In this document: piece by piece, positions 36,454 through 44,066 of the stretch
How the letters are laid out: every line of letters begins with the position of its first letter
Numbering within the stretch: position 1 is the stretch's first letter
Program-made: the position numbers and the translations under genes
The notes under the pieces: model-generated
The model's database searches: none
Told to the model about the DNA's origin: nothing
The model's input: only the letters and a program-made list of their open reading frames with translations
Origin: Nocardia miyunensis NBRC 108239
GTDB taxonomy: Bacteria > Actinomycetota > Actinomycetes > Mycobacteriales > Mycobacteriaceae
Assembly (NCBI RefSeq): GCF_001613065.1
Contig: NZ_BDBQ01000013.1
Span: forward strand, 186,001 to 250,000
Direction of reading: 5' to 3'
Length of the DNA: 64,000 bases

Positions 36454-37739
36454 CCGCCCGACTGGTGACAGTGCAGGCGGCCCTTGACACGATCCGCCGC
36501 AAGATCGACCAGAAGTGGGCCGACGCTGTGTGCGCCGAACGCGGCATCGGTGTCCCCGTCTCCTTTTCGGTGCCGCTTCGCCCCGGCGTGTCGACCGGGA
36601 AAAGCGTCGGACAGATCGGGTACGACCACTGGCACGCATGGCATGCGGCGTGGCGCTTGTTCGAGACACAGGTCATCAGCGGAGTCGAACGGGTCAAGAT
36701 CATCCGTAAGCCGGTGACGATCCGCGGTGTGGCTGATGAGTTCCCGGCAATGCTCGTAGCCGAAACTTTCTCCGCCGCTATCGAACTCGCGGGCCGAGCT
36801 CAAGCGAGCCCCCTGGCCGTCGACGTCGATCGTGCCCGCATCCTCGCCGAATCGCTCGACGCCATCGGTGCGACTCTGACCCCAGCCACCTTGAAGGGCG
36901 CCCACCGGCTCGCCGATTCCGACACTGAGATTCTGTTCGCGGCTGTGTCCTGGTTACGTGACCATCCCGACGTGGGTGAGTGGACTGCTCGCCAACTTCC
37001 GGTCCCCGGGATGCACTCCAAGTGGCTCGAAACCCACAGTGCGCTCCTGGCGATGGTCGCCGGCCGTGACGTGCGCGCCGAAGTCCGGCCGCGACTCGCC
37101 GTCGTGCACCTGACCTACGTCGACCCCGACTACACCGATTCGGGTAGACGCAGGCACGACTCGTGGACCACCGGCGACGTCCACGATCTCGCGTACGAGC
37201 CACGGGTCGTCCTCATCGTCGAAAACCGTGACTGCCGCCTCTGGTTCCCCCCTGCCAAGGACACGATCATCGTCGAAGGAAGCGGCAAGGCCGCTGCGTC
37301 TCTGCTTGTCGGCATCACCTGGATACGCGCGGCCGAACACGTTGTCTACTGGGGTGATATCGACGCCGACGGGTACGCGATCCTCGACCGGCTGCGCGCT
37401 GCGATGGGCACACCCACCACAGACGGCTTGCCTGCCAAGACCGTCCACTCCCTCCTCATGGACGCTTCCGACCTGCACCGGTATGCCCGCCATGGCGTGA
37501 ACCACGACAAGGCCGGTCACCCGATCAAGCCTTCCCCGGCGCGGCTCACCCACCTCACCCAGACCGAAGCCGACGCCTACGACTTCGTCGCCACCGCAGG
37601 ACCCGCGCTGTTCCGGCGAATCGAGCAAGAGGCAATGCCACTGTATGACGTTGCGGCACAGCTTGATCTTTTGATCAACACTCTCTCGACTCCGACGCTG
37701 CCCCCGAACGATGACACGCGAACTACACGCCAGATCTGA
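36450..37739 (+). CDS. jetD: Wadjet nuclease JetD (DUF3322/DUF2220, Toprim-like)
   Basis: A 429-residue protein with an N-terminal DUF3322 part (QKWADAVCAERGIGVPVSFS) and a C-terminal Toprim-like domain: Glu in VVLIVENRDC (about residue 256) and the D-x-D-x-D motif YWGDIDADGYAILDRLR (about 300). In Wadjet type I, JetD cleaves the DNA once the complex is engaged on a circle. It starts at a GTG overlapping the jetC stop. A clean four-gene operon is completed here, and no active-site residue is missing. Confidence 0.92.
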   Translation: MTARLVTVQAALDTIRRKIDQKWADAVCAERGIGVPVSFSVPLRPGVSTGKSVGQIGYDHWHAWHAAWRLFETQVISGVERVKIIRKPVTIRGVADEFPAMLVAETFSAAIELAGRAQASPLAVDVDRARILAESLDAIGATLTPATLKGAHRLADSDTEILFAAVSWLRDHPDVGEWTARQLPVPGMHSKWLETHSALLAMVAGRDVRAEVRPRLAVVHLTYVDPDYTDSGRRRHDSWTTGDVHDLAYEPRVVLIVENRDCRLWFPPAKDTIIVEGSGKAAASLLVGITWIRAAEHVVYWGDIDADGYAILDRLRAAMGTPTTDGLPAKTVHSLLMDASDLHRYARHGVNHDKAGHPIKPSPARLTHLTQTEADAYDFVATAGPALFRRIEQEAMPLYDVAAQLDLLINTLSTPTLPPNDDTRTTRQI

Positions 37740-37956
37740 GATATGTCCGACCTCGAAGATCGGTTTGACCGGTGGGTTTATTACGGAACTCCGACGATCC
37801 GAGCGGATTCGGCTACCTGACGCCTCGGTGACCGCTCGCGAGTACCGAGGCCGAGCACTGGTCGGTTCGATGTGAACGGGCTACCTCACGACGCGTACAG
37901 CAAAAAAGATTGGAATAGTTTGGAAGTCATTGGAGCTTTGGGGTACGGTGCGTGGT

Positions 37957-38754
37957 GTGGCCGAGTCCTTGGAGGAGCTTCAGCGGCGCATCGACGATCT
38001 GCGGACCGAGGTGCAGCGAGTGGTGCGTGCGGGTGATCCCCTGCGCCTTCGTGAGTTGAGGGCCGAGCTACGTCGCGCGGACAGCGCGTACTACGAGGCG
38101 TTGGACGCTGTGGACATGCCCAAGGCTGAGTCCGGCCCATGTGAGCAACCGGGAACGATGCTGCCTGTGCGTGATCAGGTCCATCAAGCGCTGACACTGC
38201 TGAGTGTGCCGTCGGCTCCGAAAATGATTGTGGCAGTGCAGGATGCGTTTTTCGCTGGAGAACTGACCGGGGCTCAGCTGGCTAGTCTGCGGCGGGACGA
38301 GGAACGGTCGTTTCGTTCTTCACCGCATGCGCGGCCCTTCTACCTGTGCAGCGCGTTGACTGCCGATCGGCTGGTCGCCGCTCGTGGTCTTGTGGCGGTG
38401 TCGACCTGGGCGATGAGTCGCCGGGTCATCGGGCCGCTGAGTCCGCGCGTGGATTTCCTGACCGCGGGAATTGCGGTGGCAGAACGGATCACGCGGATGC
38501 CTGTCCCCACGCTGCCGGTGTTGCGGCTGCTGTGGCGGTTTGCGACCAGCATTCCTGATGCGGCTGCGTCCTTCGACGTGATGGACGCAGCCACCGTTGC
38601 GGATGCTGCGCGGGCGGAGTTGGCGATCCACCGGGACGCCGACGACGCTGAGCGAGAGTCGACCGCGTTGCGGGCGCGCCGACAACTCGACGACGCCGAG
38701 CAATTGTTCGGCTCGGCTCTGAAGGTTGTTACGCGCGTTACAGCTCCAGACTGA
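37957..38754 (+). CDS. Unknown protein with coiled coil and winged-helix-like region; first gene of the nuclease-helicase module
   Basis: About 265 residues from a GTG at 37957; GTG 37948 and TTG 37930 are alternatives. An N-terminal coiled coil (SLEELQRRIDDLRTEVQRVV) is followed by a helix-rich DQVHQALTLLSVPSAPKMIV and then SLRRDEERSFRSSPHARPFY, which could be a winged-helix DNA-binding or protein-contact domain. I do not recognise a named family. It lies 61 bases before the Fe-S nuclease gene and about 220 bases after jetD, so it opens the next operon. Its role may be regulation or target recognition. Confidence 0.6.
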   Translation: MAESLEELQRRIDDLRTEVQRVVRAGDPLRLRELRAELRRADSAYYEALDAVDMPKAESGPCEQPGTMLPVRDQVHQALTLLSVPSAPKMIVAVQDAFFAGELTGAQLASLRRDEERSFRSSPHARPFYLCSALTADRLVAARGLVAVSTWAMSRRVIGPLSPRVDFLTAGIAVAERITRMPVPTLPVLRLLWRFATSIPDAAASFDVMDAATVADAARAELAIHRDADDAERESTALRARRQLDDAEQLFGSALKVVTRVTAPD

Positions 38755-38815
38755 CCGGCGACCCGGTCATACTTTCCCCTATCCCTTGCTTGCTTCCGTT
38801 GTGAAGGAAGATCAC

Positions 38816-39946
38816 TTGAACGACACCGACTTTCGTCTGGATGTCATTCGCGGCCCGGTCGCGCCGGAGAAGTTCAACGCGCGCGCCATCGCCGCGTTGA
38901 CCGGCAATCCTGGGTGCGCGCGGCGCGCGGTGCTGGACGCGGCCGCGATCGACAAACATGCCCTGGCCCAACACCTGGGGTACCCGCCGCGATTCGGTAT
39001 GTCCGAATTCGCCATCGCCCGTGGCATCGCGTTCGAGACCTTCGTCAAGGCCCACGGGTGCGCGGAGGTGCTGGCTCTGCTGCGCGATCGCCTCGGCCTG
39101 CCCGTGCGCGAGGCGTCCTACACCGACCTCAACAGCGTCGCGGGCCGGGAAACCTTGCAGGCGCGGTGTCTTCGTTCGCGTCAGGTGCTCGCGCAGGCTG
39201 TGCGCGCCGGGGACGATTCGGGGACGTTGTTCGATCATCCGGTGCTGCAGATGACGATCGCGGGACATCAGGTCTACTTGGAGCCGGATCTTGTTGCGTT
39301 CCAACTACACAACACCCTGTTCCATGTGGTGGAGATCAAATCGTTCCCTATCATCGACGGTCGCGCTGATCCGGGCAAGGTGTCCGCGGCCGCGACGCAG
39401 TCGGCGGTGTATGTGCTGGCGTTGCGGCAGTTGCTGGCCGAACTCGGCGCCGATCCGGGGCGGGTGTCCGATGAGGTGTTCGTGGTGTGCCCGCAGGATT
39501 TCTCGAACCGCCCCACTGCGGCGCGCGTGGACGTGCGCAAACAGTTGTTGGTCCTGCGCCGCCAGCTCGCCCGGATCGAGCAGATCGGCTCACTGATCTC
39601 TGCGCTGCCGCCAGGGCTGACCCTGGACCTGCGGATCGACGCGGCGGGAGTGGCGCGGCGACCGGTCAGTGAGCTGCTCGAGGCGGTGAATCGGCTCGAG
39701 CCGCGGTACGCGCCGGAGTGTCTTGCCACCTGTGAGATGAGCTTCTTGTGCCGGACCCAGGCCCGCGGATCCACTGCCGCGCTGGGGCGCTCGGTTCGCG
39801 AGGATCTCGGCGGTATCGAAACAATCTCTGCAGCACTGGAGTTGGCGGTCGGTGATCGCGATCCCGGCGACCACGAGCGGGAGGCTGCCGAGCTGCTGCA
39901 GCTGGCGCAGACACTGCGCGAGGAGTGCCTGGGCGGTGTGGCATGA
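38816..39946 (+). CDS. Cas4/AddB-like Fe-S PD-(D/E)XK nuclease
   Basis: About 376 residues from a TTG at 38816 with GAAGGA upstream. The nuclease core is LEPDLVAFQL (Asp, about 155) and HVVEIKSFPI (E-x-K, about 172-174), followed by the helix GKVSAAATQSAVYVLALRQL. One cysteine near the N-terminus (NPGCARRAVL) and three near the C-terminus (PECLATCEMSFLC) repeat the Fe-S pattern of Cas4, AddB and Dna2, though with C-x3-C-x5-C spacing. Such nucleases degrade single-stranded DNA at ends. It overlaps the next gene by 4 bases (ATGA). It is not part of the cas operon 13 kb upstream. Confidence 0.75.
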   Translation: MNDTDFRLDVIRGPVAPEKFNARAIAALTGNPGCARRAVLDAAAIDKHALAQHLGYPPRFGMSEFAIARGIAFETFVKAHGCAEVLALLRDRLGLPVREASYTDLNSVAGRETLQARCLRSRQVLAQAVRAGDDSGTLFDHPVLQMTIAGHQVYLEPDLVAFQLHNTLFHVVEIKSFPIIDGRADPGKVSAAATQSAVYVLALRQLLAELGADPGRVSDEVFVVCPQDFSNRPTAARVDVRKQLLVLRRQLARIEQIGSLISALPPGLTLDLRIDAAGVARRPVSELLEAVNRLEPRYAPECLATCEMSFLCRTQARGSTAALGRSVREDLGGIETISAALELAVGDRDPGDHEREAAELLQLAQTLREECLGGVA

Positions 39947-41421
39947 GCACGTTGACCGCGTTGGCGCGGGCGAGGGCGTTCGATCGGGGTCGCGCACAAC
40001 CGATCACCACCGCACGGCATGTGCACATCGCCCGAGAACCTATGGTGTGTGTACCGCTGACCATGGCGGGGGAGGCGAACGCCCCATTGGCGCTCATGGC
40101 CGGTACCGAGCGGGAATCCCCGCGCCTGTGGGTTGTTCCTCAGCCTCGGGCTCGTGATCTGCGCCTGGAATTCGCTGGCAGCTTCGCGAAGACGCTGCAC
40201 CGGTATCTCGGCGCTTCCATCGGCACGGGCCCGGGAGGCATGGGCTCGCACATGGACGGCGCGCCGCAGTTGTGGGTGCCCAACCGTGGAGGGATCGAGT
40301 TTCTGCGATTGCTGGGCCGCTCCACCCGCTTTCGGTCCACCACCGGTCCGCACGCGGTCAGCGGTGCTGTGCCGCGCTCGGGGATGTGGCTGACGTTCTT
40401 CACCGAGCAGGCCGAACACGCAGGGGCCTGTCTCTTGCTGGCCGCGACCGATGTCCTCGGGCAGCACTGGGCCAGCGGGCAGAGCGCGGTGGAGGACCAG
40501 AATCTGGCGGCCTTGCTGGCATGGATCGCCCCGCCGTCGGATTCCACCGCAGCCCACGGTGCGCTCGAGGCCGAGGATCCGTTGTTGTGGCCCCCGGCCG
40601 GGCCGAGCACGGACCCGGGGTTCGACCGGGAAGTGTTGGCGCCGTGCATCGCCGAGTACGATCGCGCCACCGGGGAGCGGGCTCGGCGGCGGGCGGTGGC
40701 GCGTATCGAATCGGCGTTGCGCAGCCAGCTCGACCCGACCTGGCAGTTGATGTGGCGGGCGATCGATCAGCTCCGCCAGCTGCGGCCCGCAGCGCATGTC
40801 CCGCAACGCTGGGCGCGCGACGTCGATGCGTTCGGCGCGTTCAACACCTATGTGGCCGAAGGAGGGCGGCCCCAGCCCAAGCGTGACAGCGCGGTAGCCG
40901 CAGCGATTCGTCTCAACCAGCTCGAACGCTGCCGAGCCGAATACGATGCGCAGCGCGCATTCGACGACCCCCTCGTGATGGCCGAGTTCCGGCTGATCGG
41001 CGAGGCGTTCGCGGGCACCCTCGCCTCGATCACGGCCGATCGGCGCATCGGAACAGGCCGGCACGCGGTGCTGCGACCGCTGGCCACCGTGGTCACCCGT
41101 GATCCGGTCCGGTTCGCCCCCGGTGACGGACCGCTCACCGATCCCGCACGCCCACAACAGAAAGCGACCATCATCTCCGTCGACGACGTGCCGGAGGGTG
41201 TGCAGGTCACGCTCGAGCTCGCAGGCGGGATGGGTCGAGCCTCCATCGCCCCCGAGGGCAGCGTGCCCGTCGTCGGGCAGCGGGTGTGCTACAGCACCTT
41301 GAGCGCCGCCTACCAGCCGCAGGGCAGTTTCCCTGCGCGCCAGGACACCCCGTGGACACATGGCGGCTCCACCGAACCTCCCGCCTGGTCGATGGAAGAT
41401 GCCGATGAGGAGTGGTCGTGA
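39943..41421 (+). CDS. Unknown protein between nuclease and helicase
   Basis: A 492-residue protein starting MSTLTALARARAFDRGRAQP. It has no P-loop, signal peptide or membrane segment. The N-terminal 150 residues contain PLTMAGEANAPLALMAG and a strand-rich WVVPQPRARDLRLEF part. The C-terminus (ATIISVDDVPEGVQVTLEL, GQRVCYSTLS) looks like a small beta barrel. I cannot name a family. Its start overlaps the nuclease stop by 4 bases and its stop overlaps the helicase start by 1 base, so the three products are probably made in equal amounts and may form one complex. Confidence 0.7.
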   Translation: MSTLTALARARAFDRGRAQPITTARHVHIAREPMVCVPLTMAGEANAPLALMAGTERESPRLWVVPQPRARDLRLEFAGSFAKTLHRYLGASIGTGPGGMGSHMDGAPQLWVPNRGGIEFLRLLGRSTRFRSTTGPHAVSGAVPRSGMWLTFFTEQAEHAGACLLLAATDVLGQHWASGQSAVEDQNLAALLAWIAPPSDSTAAHGALEAEDPLLWPPAGPSTDPGFDREVLAPCIAEYDRATGERARRRAVARIESALRSQLDPTWQLMWRAIDQLRQLRPAAHVPQRWARDVDAFGAFNTYVAEGGRPQPKRDSAVAAAIRLNQLERCRAEYDAQRAFDDPLVMAEFRLIGEAFAGTLASITADRRIGTGRHAVLRPLATVVTRDPVRFAPGDGPLTDPARPQQKATIISVDDVPEGVQVTLELAGGMGRASIAPEGSVPVVGQRVCYSTLSAAYQPQGSFPARQDTPWTHGGSTEPPAWSMEDADEEWS

Positions 41422-42734
41422 TGAGCGAGGACGCGACCGTCGTCGAGTCGGTGATCTCGGGGGTCCTGGACGATTTCACCGGCGGCGCCGGTCGTGGTGT
41501 CGTGGTCGATTCCCCACCCGGAGCGGGCAAGTCGACGCTGGTCGTGCGCGCGGCCACACAGATTGCTCGCGCAGGCGAGCCGGTCATGGTCGTCGCGCAG
41601 ACCAACGACCAGGTCGACGACCTGGTCGACCGCATGGCCCGCGAAGCCCCGGCCACGCGCATCGGCCGCCTGCGCGGGGGTGACTACGTCCCCAGCGCCC
41701 GCGTCGGTCATCCGAATGTGATTGTGGCCGACAAGGTCCCGGACCTCGGTGAGGCGGCGATCGTGCTCGGCACCGCAGCCAAATGGGTCCACATCAACCA
41801 GGGGCCTTGGCCATGGGCGATCGTCGATGAGGCCTACCAGATGCGCTCGGATATGTTGCTGCGTGTCGCGCCGCGCTTCGACCGGGCTTTGCTGGTCGGG
41901 GACCCGGGGCAGCTCGACCCATTTTCCACGATCGACATCAACCGGTGGACCGGGCTGGCGTGGGATCCGATGCAGAGCGCTGTGGCAGCGCTGCTGGCTA
42001 ACAACCCTGACATTCGCCCGCACCAGCTGCCGGTGTCCTGGCGGCTGTCGGCCACCGCGGCGCCCCCGGTCTCCGCAGCGTTCTACCCGTTCACCGGGTT
42101 CCGCGCCGCCACCACCGCCCAACAGCGGCAGCTGACCTACCGGACCCGTGGATTCGGCGGTCCGATCGATGACACCCTCGAAGTGGCCGCGCGCACCGGA
42201 TGGGCCCTGCACGAGTTGCCTGCCCGGCATACGATGCGCACCGACCCCCAAGCCGTGCAGGCGATCACCGACATCGCCGTGCGCCTGCTCGAGCGTGGCG
42301 CGATGGCCCGGTCCGAACGCGACCCGGACGGTGTCGTGGTCACTCAGGAGCGCATCGCCATCGGCGCGGCCCACCGCAACCAGGTCGCCGCCATCGGGCA
42401 GGCCTTGCACGCGCGCGGCGTCGACCGGATCCGGGTCGATACCGCCAATCGGCTCCAAGGCAGCGAATACGACATTGTCCTGGTGCTGCATCCGCTGTCG
42501 GGGCGCCGGGACGCCACCGCGTTCCATCTCGAGTCCGGGCGACTATGCGTGCTGACCTCCCGGCACCGGCATGCGTGCATTGTGGTCGCCCGCGCAGGGA
42601 TTCAACAACTTCTGGACGCCCACCCGCCCGGTGAACCGCTGCACATCGGCGTGCCGGCCAAGTTCCCGGACGGATGGGAGGCCAACCAGGCCATGCTCAC
42701 CCACCTGCACGCCCACCGCGTTCGCAGCGCCTGA
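41421..42734 (+). CDS. SF1 (Dna2/Upf1-like) helicase
   Basis: A 437-residue protein with a full SF1 motif set: I SPPGAGKSTLVV (about 31-42), Ia VVAQTNDQVDDLVD, II AIVDEAYQM (about 135), III LLVGDPGQLDPF (about 160), IV-like PVSWRLSA, V VDTANRLQGSEYDIV (about 340) and VI TSRHRHACIVV (about 380). Motif II DEAY and the NRLQGSEYD form of motif V fit SF1B Upf1/Dna2-like helicases. With the upstream Fe-S nuclease it would recreate the nuclease-helicase pair fused in eukaryotic Dna2. No nuclease domain is fused here. SbcD follows after 75 bases. Confidence 0.82.
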   Translation: MSEDATVVESVISGVLDDFTGGAGRGVVVDSPPGAGKSTLVVRAATQIARAGEPVMVVAQTNDQVDDLVDRMAREAPATRIGRLRGGDYVPSARVGHPNVIVADKVPDLGEAAIVLGTAAKWVHINQGPWPWAIVDEAYQMRSDMLLRVAPRFDRALLVGDPGQLDPFSTIDINRWTGLAWDPMQSAVAALLANNPDIRPHQLPVSWRLSATAAPPVSAAFYPFTGFRAATTAQQRQLTYRTRGFGGPIDDTLEVAARTGWALHELPARHTMRTDPQAVQAITDIAVRLLERGAMARSERDPDGVVVTQERIAIGAAHRNQVAAIGQALHARGVDRIRVDTANRLQGSEYDIVLVLHPLSGRRDATAFHLESGRLCVLTSRHRHACIVVARAGIQQLLDAHPPGEPLHIGVPAKFPDGWEANQAMLTHLHAHRVRSA

Positions 42735-42809
42735 CCCGCACGATTCGCAGACAGTTCGATCGCTCCCGACGGCGGGTAAGCCCCGTCGACCATTCCTGGA
42801 AGAGACCTG

Positions 42810-44066
42810 ATGAGAGTTCTGCATACCTCCGACTGGCACCTCGGTCGCATCCTGTACAAAGAGCCCCGCGCACAAGACCACGACACAGTCCTGCAAGAAA
42901 TCATTGCCATCGCTCGTACCGACAAGCCGGACCTGATCGTGCATTCCGGCGATCTGTTCGACCACGCCCGCCCGTCCTACCCGGACCAGGAAAGAGCCCT
43001 GCTGGTCCTGCAGGAACTCGAAACCGTCGCTCCCGTGGTGGTGTTGCGCGGCAACCACGATTCGGCGTACCTTTTCCGGCTGTTCGCCACCGCGGCCGGA
43101 CCACACAGCCGCATTCACTACATCGACAGCCCCCGAGACCCGAAAAACGGTGGCGTACTACGTTTTCCTGGCCCAGACGACACGGTGCTGCGCCTGGCGG
43201 TGCTGCCGTTCGTGCACGCCAACCGGCACCTGGACATGCTCGCAGATCCCGACCGGTGGCAATCCGCATACACGGAACGCATCGGTGCGATGGAACGCGA
43301 GCTCGCCGACGAACTCTTTCGTGATTTCGACCCTCACCGGGAGATCGCGATGTTCGCCGCTCACCTGCACCTCAACGGCTCCAACCTGGCCCGCAGCGAA
43401 CGCAAGGCACACATCGCGGACTACTACGCCACCGACACCGCGCACATTCCCGAGGTGTCCTACGCCGCATTCGGGCATATCCACAAACCACAACCGCTGC
43501 CGGGCAAGGTCACCGGTTGCTACGCCGGATCACCCATCCAGCTCGACTTCGGCGAACTCGGCGAAACCAAGAGCGTGGTCCTGGTCGACGCCGAACCCGG
43601 CCGCCCGGCCCAGATCACCCTGCGGGAGCTGTCCGGCGGCCGGCAACTACGTCGCTTCCACGGCACCCTCGACGAACTGCGCTCGCAAGCCACACTCATC
43701 GGACGGGACCTGTGCCACATCACCATCCGCACCGACGCCCCCGACCTCACACTGTCCGAGCAGGTGCGGACCATCATCCCGGACGCGACCGTGCTCGAGG
43801 TAATCACCGACTGTCCCGGGCAAAAGCTGCCCATCCTCAGCCCCGACCCTGAGACCGCAGGCACCGAACCCAGCATGCCCGCATTGTTCGACGACTACCT
43901 GTCCGCTCACGGCAGCAAAACCGTTACCGCCGACGCGGTCAGCCGGGTATTCGCCGACATCTGGTCCTGCCTGGAAGAAGAACGCCCCTTCCTGATGCCC
44001 GAGGAACACACCCTGACTCAACCGCTCAGCGCGAACCCGAGTCTGCCGACCGAGGAGAACCTCTGA
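42810..44066 (+). CDS. sbcD: SbcD (Mre11-like) nuclease subunit
   Basis: A 418-residue metallophosphoesterase with all Mre11 motifs: MRVLHTSDWHLGR (D8, H10), VHSGDLFDHA, VLRGNHDSAY, FAAHLHLNGS and AAFGHIHKPQPL. SbcD with SbcC opens hairpins and processes blocked DNA ends. The C-terminal 130 residues are the usual capping and SbcC-binding part. The ATG at 42810 lies after GAAGAGA. Its stop shares a base with the sbcC start, so the pair is translationally coupled. Length is normal. Confidence 0.95.
   Translation: MRVLHTSDWHLGRILYKEPRAQDHDTVLQEIIAIARTDKPDLIVHSGDLFDHARPSYPDQERALLVLQELETVAPVVVLRGNHDSAYLFRLFATAAGPHSRIHYIDSPRDPKNGGVLRFPGPDDTVLRLAVLPFVHANRHLDMLADPDRWQSAYTERIGAMERELADELFRDFDPHREIAMFAAHLHLNGSNLARSERKAHIADYYATDTAHIPEVSYAAFGHIHKPQPLPGKVTGCYAGSPIQLDFGELGETKSVVLVDAEPGRPAQITLRELSGGRQLRRFHGTLDELRSQATLIGRDLCHITIRTDAPDLTLSEQVRTIIPDATVLEVITDCPGQKLPILSPDPETAGTEPSMPALFDDYLSAHGSKTVTADAVSRVFADIWSCLEEERPFLMPEEHTLTQPLSANPSLPTEENL

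Noticed and set aside
38816-39946. Fe-S nuclease as a second Cas4 serving the CRISPR system
   Set aside because: It is 13 kb from the cas operon, which already has an intact cas4, is much longer than Cas4, and is coupled to an SF1 helicase.
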